From assembly GCA_025465385.1 (NCBI GenBank), contig JAODNG010000418.1:1-12313 (forward strand): DNA of 12,313 bases, in the 5' to 3' direction. Below are positions 6,970-12,313 of the stretch, in pieces; position 1 is the first letter of the stretch, and every line of letters starts with the position of its first letter. The stretch is from Pseudonocardiales bacterium (GTDB lineage: Bacteria; Actinomycetota; Actinomycetes; Mycobacteriales; Pseudonocardiaceae). The notes beneath the pieces were generated by a model. That model made no database searches and was not told where the DNA came from. It worked only from the letters and a program-made list of their open reading frames with translations. The position numbers were made by a program, and so were the translations under genes.

Positions 6970-7007
6970 CGCGCCATGGCGCGTGCGCGTTGCGGGTGAC
7001 CAACGCG
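6970..7007. repeat. Palindrome plus adjacent hairpin
   Basis: CGCGCCATGGCGCG at 6970-6983 is a perfect 14-bp palindrome. Just after it CGCGTTG (6986-6992) pairs with CAACGCG (7001-7007) around an 8-nt loop. Together they form a dense structured patch upstream of the phage-like operon. It could be a transcription stop for DNA entering from the right, a protein-binding site, or chance in GC-rich DNA. Confidence 0.5.
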
Positions 7008-7769
7008 GAGCGCATCTCGCTTAAGCCGAAGAAGGTGCTAACCGGCGCCGTAGCTGGCAGTAATGCGCGGGCCGCTGCTGGCCAGTGCCTGTCATCACAA
7101 AGAAGCAGTGCGAGGTCGAAGGTAACGGCAGCTTGGGGGCTGCAATTCAGCCGGCGGACGCGACCAGTGCCTGACGTACATTCCTACTGGCGCTGCCTCA
7201 CCGACAGGGTTCAGTAATGCGGTGACGCGTTGGGAATGGTGCTCGTCGACCACTCGAATGCTATGCCTGCCCAGTAGCGCGCTTATTCAGCAACATGGGG
7301 ACCAACTCGCCACGCTTCTCGGGCCGTCGCGCATCGGCGTAGACGGCTCCAGTGCCGATCAGTCCTACGGTCAGCCTGGTGAAGTGGACCCGCTCGGGTC
7401 GTTGCGGCTGGTTGGCCCACGCCGGCCGGCAGCGGGAGAGCTCCCCGGCTTCGGCGATACCAGCTCAGCCAAACAGACCGGCCGGTACGGTCTGCTGCTA
7501 TTACCCACCGTAACGCGACGGTTGTATGTGTCCCTCGCGCGAGGTAACCCTTTCGCGGAGAAGCAGGGTCAGCCTAGAAGTTCACTAAACGTCTCATGAG
7601 CTGTCTGTAAACGATCTAAGGCGCCGTTCGAGGCTTCTCCTCCTCGGCGTGGCGGTGGCCAGAACGCACGAAACCGAATAACCCGGTCTTATGCTTCCGA
7701 AACCTAGCGGGCGCGTCGCCGACCGGCAGAGAGCAGAACAGCACCGCGACGGAACCATGACCCTGAGAC

Positions 7770-7777
7770 GGAGGTGA
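7770..7777 (+). promoter_or_regulatory. Ribosome binding site of the TPR gene
   Basis: GGAGGTGA at 7770-7777 lies 3 nt (core GGAGG 6 nt) before GTG 7781. An in-frame ATG at 7757 is followed by TGA at 7775, which rules out a longer product. Confidence 0.7.
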
Positions 7778-7780
7778 GCG

Positions 7781-9064
7781 GTGGTCGGCCCGCAGGACCG
7801 GCGTGGGGTGACCGCATCGACTGTGGCGGCCACGGTGTCTGTGCGGTGGTGTCTGATCGTGCTGACCACGGCCGCCGCCCGACATCCCGTCGCCGCTGCC
7901 GCCTTGTTCACGCTGCTGCGTCACCGACCGGCGCTCAGCGAGTACGCCACCGCTCCGATGATTCAGCTGGTCGTCGACCAAGCCCCCGATGACGTCGCCG
8001 CCGCCGTCGACTCGGCGCTGCCTCGATATAGCACCGAGCTGCTGTGGGCAGCGACCGCTCTGGCCCGCCGCTTGTGCGACAGCCTGCCCGTCACTGCTGG
8101 CGCAGCGCAACGAGCCCACCGGCTGGATAACCTCGGCGTGCGGCTGTCGGACTTGGGGCGACTGGAGGACGCCTTTGTCGCCAGCACGGAAGCCATCGAG
8201 GTTTACCGCCGGCTGGCGGCCGCCGACTCCGCCGCGTTCGATCCTCACCTCGCCCGAGCGCTGACCAACTTTGGCATCCGGCTGTCGGTGCTGGGTCGGT
8301 GGGAGGAAGCCGTGATGACGACCACCGAAGCCGTCGGGCGCTACCGACGGCTGGCGGAGCTCAACGCCACCGCGTTCGAACCAGACCTTGCCGGCTCGCT
8401 GAGCAACCTCAGCGTGATGCTGTCGGACTTGGGGCTGCAGCGCGAGGCCCTGACCGCCTGTACCCAAGCGGTGGACATTCGTCGCCGGCTGGTGGCGGTC
8501 GACCGCACTGCGTTCGAGCCTGGGCTCGCCATGGCACTGAACAATCTATCGGTCGTCTTGTCGAACCTGGGTCGGCCCCACGACGCCGTGGCCGCCAGCA
8601 CCCAAGCCGTTGAGACCTACCGACGGTTGGTGGCCAGGGCCGCCACCGCATATGAACCCGACTTCGCCCGGGCGCTGACCAACCTCGGTGCCGACCTGTC
8701 CGATCTGGGTCGGTTGCCAGACGCCCTGACCGTTACCACCGAAGCCGTGGACATTCGCCGCCGGCTGGCCGCCGCCAACCCCATCGCCTTCGAACCAGAC
8801 CTCGCCCGTGCTTTGTGGGTTTATGCGCGGGTACGAGCTGCCGCGCAGGTGGAGCTACCGGAGGCGTTGACGGCCGCGCAGGAGTCGGTCGCGCTCTTGG
8901 AGGGGTTGTTCCGGCAGCGGCCGCGGGTGTTCACCGGTGATCTCCGCGGAGCGCGCGCGACCGTGGCCGAGGTGCTCACAGACCTTGACTGTGGCCGAGA
9001 CGCGGACACTGATCGCCGCCGAATCGATAGCGCGGCTGTCCACGGCGCAACCGGATCGTCCTGA
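7781..9064 (+). CDS. Tetratricopeptide (TPR) repeat protein with 46-residue period
   Basis: A 427-residue protein, probably a cytosolic protein-binding scaffold. Residues 1-117 form an Ala-rich helical N-terminal region with a hydrophobic stretch (about 21-47) that is not a clear membrane helix. Five repeats of exactly 46 residues start at L118, F164, L210, L256 and L302. Each reads roughly LG-x-x-LS-x-LG-R-x-x-x-A, then EA(V/I) and Y/I-RRL, then A(F/Y)-(E/D)-P-x-x-A. A degenerate capping helix pair follows (about 348-400). The period is longer than the classical 34 because of an inserted loop, as in actinomycete TPR proteins often joined to NB-ARC, CHAT or other signalling domains. No such domain is present here. 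GTG 7781 is fixed by GGAGGTGA. It converges with the GNAT gene, 12 bp between stops. It lies next to a phage relic, so acquisition with that element is possible. Confidence 0.88.
   Translation: MVGPQDRRGVTASTVAATVSVRWCLIVLTTAAARHPVAAAALFTLLRHRPALSEYATAPMIQLVVDQAPDDVAAAVDSALPRYSTELLWAATALARRLCDSLPVTAGAAQRAHRLDNLGVRLSDLGRLEDAFVASTEAIEVYRRLAAADSAAFDPHLARALTNFGIRLSVLGRWEEAVMTTTEAVGRYRRLAELNATAFEPDLAGSLSNLSVMLSDLGLQREALTACTQAVDIRRRLVAVDRTAFEPGLAMALNNLSVVLSNLGRPHDAVAASTQAVETYRRLVARAATAYEPDFARALTNLGADLSDLGRLPDALTVTTEAVDIRRRLAAANPIAFEPDLARALWVYARVRAAAQVELPEALTAAQESVALLEGLFRQRPRVFTGDLRGARATVAEVLTDLDCGRDADTDRRRIDSAAVHGATGSS
8132..8821 (+). repeat. Five in-frame 138-bp repeats encoding TPR units
   Basis: Units start at 8132, 8270, 8408, 8546 and 8684, each 138 bp without indels. 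They are clearly related at protein level but diverged in DNA, so the array is old rather than a recent tandem expansion. The repetition keeps an antisense frame open as well. Confidence 0.85.
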
Positions 9065-9076
9065 TTTGCAACCGCA

Positions 9077-9628
9077 TTAATCCAAGACCTTCGTCAACAC
9101 AATGAACTTCAAGTCGTTGCGTTTCGGGACTCCGACACGTTCGTTGCCATATGGGAATGGAATCTGCTCGCCGTTCGGTTTGTAACCAAGTTGGTCATAC
9201 CATCCGATGATGTCGCTTCTCATATGGAGCACCTGCAGGCGAATCTCTTTTGCTCCCAACTCGTCGCGGCAGATACGTTCTGCCTCGCGAATGATTGCGC
9301 CGCCGATGCCTCGGCCCTGCAGCTCGGGCCGCACTGCGAGCATCCCCAGCACAGCACGGCTTCCCTGCCTGGTCAGCTCGATACAGCCCGCAAGGTCACC
9401 GTCGATCTCGACGACTATTATCATACGTTCGAGGGCAGCTAGGACTTCCTCGACGCCTTCGGCATCTATTCGCCGCACGCCCACGAGATGAGCCTCGGTG
9501 GTCCAGCCGCCAAGGCCTTCGCCACGGTAGGCCGCATCCGTCAGCGACACGATAGTCGCAACGTCAGCACGCGTCGCCCGCCGAAACTGAATTAAAGCGA
9601 GGGCTTCATCTCTTGCGCTCGGGGTCAT
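9077..9628 (-). CDS. GNAT family N-acetyltransferase
   Basis: A 183-residue single-domain acetyltransferase that would transfer an acetyl group from acetyl-CoA to an amine of an unknown small molecule or protein. The N-terminal strand is FRRATRADVATIVSLTDAAY (15-34), followed by GGWTTEAHLVG (40-50), which is typical of one GNAT subgroup. Motif A is LGMLAVRPELQGRGIGGAII (94-113) with the CoA loop QGRGIG at 104-109. The C-terminal part holds WYDQLGYKPNGEQIPFPYGN (143-162). The domain is complete. The start is ATG 9628; the frame is open further upstream, but that extension is Arg/Ser-rich antisense to the membrane gene and is rejected. No strong ribosome site is visible. It is last in a minus-strand operon, about 10 bp behind the membrane protein gene, and ends 12 bp from the convergent TPR stop. 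Confidence 0.9.
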   Translation of the reverse strand: MTPSARDEALALIQFRRATRADVATIVSLTDAAYRGEGLGGWTTEAHLVGVRRIDAEGVEEVLAALERMIIVVEIDGDLAGCIELTRQGSRAVLGMLAVRPELQGRGIGGAIIREAERICRDELGAKEIRLQVLHMRSDIIGWYDQLGYKPNGEQIPFPYGNERVGVPKRNDLKFIVLTKVLD

Positions 9629-9638
9629 AGTGGCCACA

Positions 9639-10498
9639 TTACCGATCGGGGTGACAAGTGAAGGTGTGCGCCGTCTTTTCGAACGGATTACCGCAGCCGG
9701 CTGCGTTGAGGTTGTTCCACAAGCCCCCCTGCGCCGATCCCCAGATCGCACCGATCGTGACGTAGGTGAGGAAGAAGCCGAGCTCGCCGATGGCCGCCAC
9801 GGTCCGGCTGTGCGTCGACTCGTGCCGCGCCAGGTTGTCCGGCACGGTCCCGTCCGGGTTGAAACAGCCGGACTGGGTCCAGGCCACCGCACCGAGTGCC
9901 AGCGCGCCGCCACCGGGACCTGCAGCGATGAACAGCATGCCCCGGCGGAAGTCCACCTTGCCGCCCCCCATCGCCACGATCAGCGTTGCGGTGAGACCAA
10001 CAGTGGTCAGCAGCGGCGATTGCACCCATTTGATGAGGAGGCTGAACAACCACGCCACTGGACTGTCCGTGTTGTCCAGCAGCGGACTGACCACGGCGCC
10101 GAGCAGGCCCGCCGTCCCAAAGAGGCCCAGCCCGATGGCGGCCGTCGTGGCCACGCTCGCGTCCAGGTGCAACACCGCCCAGACGCCGTAAATGATCCCG
10201 GTCCAGCCGAGTACAGCGAGCACGCCGCCGATCGCCCCGCCGATCACCCACAGCAGGAACTCGTCCCAGGTCTTCACTCTGTTGGCCGCCGCGCCCACCG
10301 CCCCAAGGATCGTCCCAACGAAAGGCGCGATCAGCAGCACGACCGCCGCCCCGAAGTGTCGAGGTAGTTCGCCCACTCGTCCAGCGCATAGAGGCCCGCT
10401 CCTGCGGTGACTGAGGCGGACATCATCAATGCTCCGATCAGGTGCGACGCATCCCGCCGCGCGGCGTATCGGATACGGCCACCACGCAAAGTCCGCAC
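9639..10498 (-). CDS. Multi-pass membrane protein with HExxH motif, apparent one-base frameshift
   Basis: Two frames together encode one plausible 286-residue membrane protein. The first begins at GTG 10498, directly after the RidA stop (TGAGTG), and reads M-R-T-L-R-G-G, then a membrane helix (HLIGALMMSASVTAGAGL), then LDEWANYLDTSG. It then stops at 10333-10331. The second, open as a 245-residue ORF from GTG 10376 to 9639, supplies AAVVLLIAPFVGTILGAVG and the rest. Adding one G to the GGGG run (CCCC at 10349-10352 on the plus strand) fuses them without any gap in sense. The protein has about six or more membrane helices. Near the C-terminus are HESTH (residues 226-230 of the joined protein) and NPFEKTAH with E274, the layout of a gluzincin-like zinc site. 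Catalysis is untested. It sits between RidA-like and GNAT genes in one operon. If the shorter ORF is the real gene, its first nine residues are misread. Confidence 0.75.
10349..10352 (-). other. Site of apparent frameshift (G4 run, expected G5)
   Basis: The minus strand reads ACT TCG GGG then CGG CGG; one extra G gives ACT TCG GGG GCG GCG GTC, which continues the membrane protein. It may be a sequencing or assembly error, a real mutation, or slippage-controlled expression. The local bases do not form a classical X-XXY-YYZ slippery site. Confidence 0.65.
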
Positions 10499-10918
10499 TC
10501 AGCGGAGGGCGGCGACCGCTTCGACCTCTACCAGCTGGTCCGGGTAGCCCAGGATGGCGACACCCAGCAGCGTGCCGGGGGCATCGTGGTGGCCAAAATG
10601 TCGCCTCACTACCGCCCAGGCGGCGAGCAGGTCCTCGCGGCGTTGACTGGCGACGTAGGTCGTCGTCTTGACAACATCGGGCAGGTCCGCGCCCGCGGCC
10701 TGCAGGGCGGTACGCAGGTTGATCATGACCTGCTCCGCCTGACCGACCACATCGTCGACGGCAACTGTCGCTCCGTTCTGATCGAGCGGACAGGCGCCGG
10801 CCGTGAAGACCAGCCGCGAGACGTCGCGCACCACGGCAGCGTAGGCATAGGGAGCGCGACTGGTCAGCCCCCTTGGCCGCACCAGTTCAACCGGGACCTG
10901 TGCCATCACCCTATTCAC
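10499..10918 (-). CDS. RidA / YjgF-YER057c-UK114 family protein lacking the catalytic Arg
   Basis: A 139-residue protein of the Rid family, which forms trimers; canonical RidA hydrolyses reactive enamine/imine intermediates made by PLP enzymes. Family features are VVRDVSRLVFTAGACPLDQNG (about 29-49), QAEQVMINLRTALQAAGADL (60-79), DVVKTTTYVA (81-90) and the C-terminal strand VEVEAVAAL. Canonical RidA has an arginine before the penultimate strand (TRSCVQVARL in E. coli) that binds the substrate carboxylate. Here the matching segment is APGTLLGVAI, with G115 at that place, so deaminase activity of the RidA type is doubtful and a divergent Rid subgroup is likelier. GTG 10918 is used; ATG 10906 is a possible alternative. 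It is first in a minus-strand operon with the HExxH membrane protein and GNAT genes, and divergent from the alcohol dehydrogenase. Confidence 0.9.
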   Translation of the reverse strand: MNRVMAQVPVELVRPRGLTSRAPYAYAAVVRDVSRLVFTAGACPLDQNGATVAVDDVVGQAEQVMINLRTALQAAGADLPDVVKTTTYVASQRREDLLAAWAVVRRHFGHHDAPGTLLGVAILGYPDQLVEVEAVAALR

Positions 10919-10990
10919 TGTGGCACGGTCTTCGACCCCTTTGGGATCGATTCGGACGCGCGCGGGCGGGCGTCGCGCGATGATGAGTTA
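10919..10990. promoter_or_regulatory. Divergent intergenic region between RidA operon and alcohol dehydrogenase
   Basis: These 72 bp must carry the promoters of both divergent units. It contains a GC-rich inverted repeat GACGC (10955-10959) / GCGTC (10970-10974). No convincing -10/-35 boxes were seen, and no strong ribosome site precedes ATG 10991. Confidence 0.35.
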
Positions 10991-11980
10991 ATGCTGGTTT
11001 GGCGGGTGCAGCGGCCGGGGGCCATGGATACCCGGCCGCTGGTGTCGACGCAAGAGCCGGTGCCCCGACGCAGCGGTGACGAGCTGCTGGTGCGAGTGCT
11101 GGCCTGCGGGGTATGCCGCACCGATTTACATGTTGCTCAGGGAGACCTACCAGTGCATCGGCGGGGTGTCGTCCCGGGCCACGAGGTGGTCGGCGAGGTC
11201 ATCGAGGCCGCCGGCCCGTTCCAATCAGGGCAGCGGGTGGGCATTGCGTGGTTGCGCGCCACCTGCGGGCAGTGCCGGTACTGCACCCGCGGGTCAGAGA
11301 ACCTTTGTCCATACTCCAAGTACACCGGATGGGACGCTGATGGCGGCTACGCTGACTACGCCACGGTTCCCGCCGACTACGCCTACCCGCTGCCTGCTGG
11401 CTACCCCGATACCGAACTCGCGCCGCTGCTGTGCGCGGGCATCATCGGATGGCGAGCGCTGGCTCGGGCGAACCTGCCGCCAGGTGGCCGCCTGGCCCTC
11501 TACGGCTTCGGCGCGAGTGCGCACCTCACTGCCCAGATCGCCCTAGCCCAGGGCGCGAGGGTGCACGTTTTGACCCGCAGTCTCCCGGCCCGAGAGCTCG
11601 CCGTGGAACTGGGCGCCACGTCAGCGGGCAGCGCCGACGATCCACCACCGGAGCCGGTCGACTCCGCGATCCTGTTCGCCCCAGCCGGGGAGCTGGTGGC
11701 GCCGGCACTGGCTGCGTTGGACCGGGGCGGCACCCTGGCGGTGGCCGGTATCTACCTCACCGACATTCCCGTACTGCGCTACCAGCAGCATTTGTTCCAG
11801 GAACGGCAGCTCCGCAGCGTCACCGCCAATACCCGCCAAGACGGTCACGACTTCCTGCGCTTCGCCGCTGAGCACCGGCTGCATGTGGTGACTACCCGCT
11901 ATCCCCTCGACCAGGCGGACGTGGCGCTGACCGACCTGGCGGCCGGCCGGGTCCACGGCGCGGCCGTCCTCGTCCCCTAA
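10991..11980 (+). CDS. Zinc-dependent alcohol dehydrogenase (medium-chain, GroES-like)
   Basis: A 329-residue medium-chain dehydrogenase that would oxidise an alcohol or reduce an aldehyde with NAD(P). The GroES-like N-terminal domain has catalytic-zinc residues C39 (ACGVCRTDLH, 38-47), H64-E65 in PGHE and C148 in LLCAGIIGW. The structural-zinc loop carries four cysteines (C92, C95, C98, C106 in CGQCRYCTRGSENLC). The nucleotide-binding domain starts LALYGFGASAHL (168-179), where the usual GxGxxG is GFGASA; this is typical of a bacterial ADH subgroup with the G-A-S-A-H signature. Both zinc sites are complete. The start is ATG 10991; the frame is open back to 10442, but that part is antisense to RidA and has no dehydrogenase character. 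It is divergent from the RidA operon. The substrate is unknown. Confidence 0.93.
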   Translation: MLVWRVQRPGAMDTRPLVSTQEPVPRRSGDELLVRVLACGVCRTDLHVAQGDLPVHRRGVVPGHEVVGEVIEAAGPFQSGQRVGIAWLRATCGQCRYCTRGSENLCPYSKYTGWDADGGYADYATVPADYAYPLPAGYPDTELAPLLCAGIIGWRALARANLPPGGRLALYGFGASAHLTAQIALAQGARVHVLTRSLPARELAVELGATSAGSADDPPPEPVDSAILFAPAGELVAPALAALDRGGTLAVAGIYLTDIPVLRYQQHLFQERQLRSVTANTRQDGHDFLRFAAEHRLHVVTTRYPLDQADVALTDLAAGRVHGAAVLVP

Positions 11981-12079
11981 CCGTGAGATCAGACGGCACA
12001 CCCGCCACGCGTGCAGACGGGACAAGTTTCGTGCGACGCCCTCGCCCGGGAAATCGACGACGGGTGAGGTATCCCGACC

Positions 12080-12313
12080 GTGCTGCGCCAGCGATTCGAT
12101 CTGGTCAGCTTCGATCCCCGCGGTGTCGGGGGCAGCACACCGGTTCGCTGCGCCGGTGACGGGACGGCCGGCAATGACCCGGCCCACTCGCCGGTGCGGG
12201 CCGAGCAGCGGGCGTCGTTTTTCGCCAGCAGTGCCGCGCTGGGACGCAGCTGTGCCGCGGCGTCTGGCGAGCTGCTCGCGCACACCTCGTCGGCCAACAC
12301 GGCCCGTGATCTG
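12080..12313 (+). pseudogene. TAP-like alpha/beta-hydrolase fragment, N-terminus missing, runs off right edge
   Basis: The frame from GTG 12080 gives VLRQRFDLVSFDPRGVGGST, then a segment ending in SANTARDL at the edge. This matches the inner part of actinobacterial secreted alpha/beta-hydrolases of the tripeptidyl-aminopeptidase (TAP-like) type, where R-F-D-V-V-x-F-D-P-R-G-V-G-x-S-T-P precedes H-L-T-T-A-N-T-A-R-D-L. Those enzymes begin with a signal peptide and carry an N-P-G-G-P-G-G-S oxyanion loop some tens of residues before this point; neither is present. The same frame has TGA at 12065-12067, preceded by a short protein-like stretch (CDALAREIDDG, 12032-12064). So the gene has lost its N-terminus and perhaps gained a nonsense codon. 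Whether the nucleophile serine is intact lies beyond the window. It could alternatively be a misassembled or start-truncated live gene. Confidence 0.7.

Larger units (their letters stand above)
6934..7780. other. Gene-poor stretch, probable mobile-element or prophage relic
   Basis: About 850 bp without a gene I can support. Open frames here have no ribosome sites and no recognisable domains. Two short minus-strand stretches look somewhat protein-like: 7464-7261, which has no start codon before its last 15 codons, and 7253-7095, a GTG start with no ribosome site giving MVDEHHSQRVTALLNPVG at its beginning. The overlapping plus-strand frame 7222-7599 is equally unconvincing. At its left end lie a 14-bp palindrome and a hairpin (6970-7007). 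No tRNA, integrase, transposase or attachment duplication was found by eye. The last 60 bp should hold the TPR gene's promoter, but no clear boxes were seen. Confidence 0.5.

Noticed and set aside
7222..7599. 125-codon plus-strand frame in the gene-poor stretch
   Set aside because: No ribosome site, no domain, mixed composition, and a competing minus-strand frame of similar quality.
5640..7780. tRNA gene or attachment-site duplication flanking the phage-like region
   Set aside because: I looked for T-loop-like GTTCRA motifs with flanking stems and for matching direct repeats at the two ends and found none by eye.
7616..8467. 283-codon open frame on the minus strand
   Set aside because: It is antisense to the TPR gene; its repeated pattern (R-Q-P-x-A-x-V and the like) mirrors the TPR repeats, and it has no domain or ribosome site.
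9629..9913. 95-residue N-terminal extension of the small GNAT protein
   Set aside because: Arg/Ser/Thr-rich sequence that overlaps the membrane protein gene in another frame; the GNAT fold begins just after ATG 9628.
10442..10990. N-terminal extension of the alcohol dehydrogenase frame
   Set aside because: It is antisense to the RidA-like gene; the dehydrogenase domain begins at M 10991.

Overview
This window comes from a GC-rich actinobacterium. The evidence is a very high G+C third codon position, frequent GTG starts, an ACT-GNAT fusion (an architecture best known in actinobacteria), a 46-residue-period TPR protein of actinomycete type and actinophage-like small membrane genes. A Mycobacteriales/Pseudonocardiales-like host is plausible, but the sequence alone does not fix the genus.

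Layout. 1-1436: a monofunctional haem catalase (+) whose first codons lie off the left edge, followed by a perfect 13-bp hairpin. 1544-2137: an NAD(P)H-dependent FMN reductase-like flavoprotein (+). 2149-5616: three genes on the minus strand, read in the order MarR-type regulator, S9 prolyl-oligopeptidase-family peptidase, ACT-GNAT acetyltransferase. A GATAGTG-N9-CACTATC palindrome sits just before the peptidase. 5617-7780: a different kind of DNA. It holds a minus-strand run of small overlapping genes (a short ORF, a four-helix membrane protein, a one-helix coiled-coil protein) resembling an actinophage holin/LydB-type lysis module, then about 850 bp without a convincing gene. This looks like a prophage relic. 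7781-9064: a TPR protein (+). 9077-10918: a tight minus-strand operon read RidA-like protein, multi-pass membrane protein with an HExxH motif, GNAT acetyltransferase. The membrane gene carries an apparent one-base frameshift. 10991-11980: a divergent zinc alcohol dehydrogenase (+). 12080-12313: a TAP-like alpha/beta-hydrolase fragment (+) without its N-terminal half-domain and with an in-frame stop just before it.

How the genes may work together. The catalase and flavin reductase are an ordinary redox pair. The S9 peptidase and ACT-GNAT pair suggests a loop in which a peptidase releases amino acids and an amino-acid-binding acetyltransferase responds, possibly under the adjacent MarR protein. 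This is an inference from gene order. The RidA/HExxH-membrane/GNAT operon is the least explained unit: the membrane protein has a putative zinc-peptidase motif, and the RidA-like protein lacks the arginine that RidA deaminases need. Two reading-frame breaks (near 10350 and near 6886), the headless hydrolase and the gene-poor relic point either to local decay or to sequencing indels.
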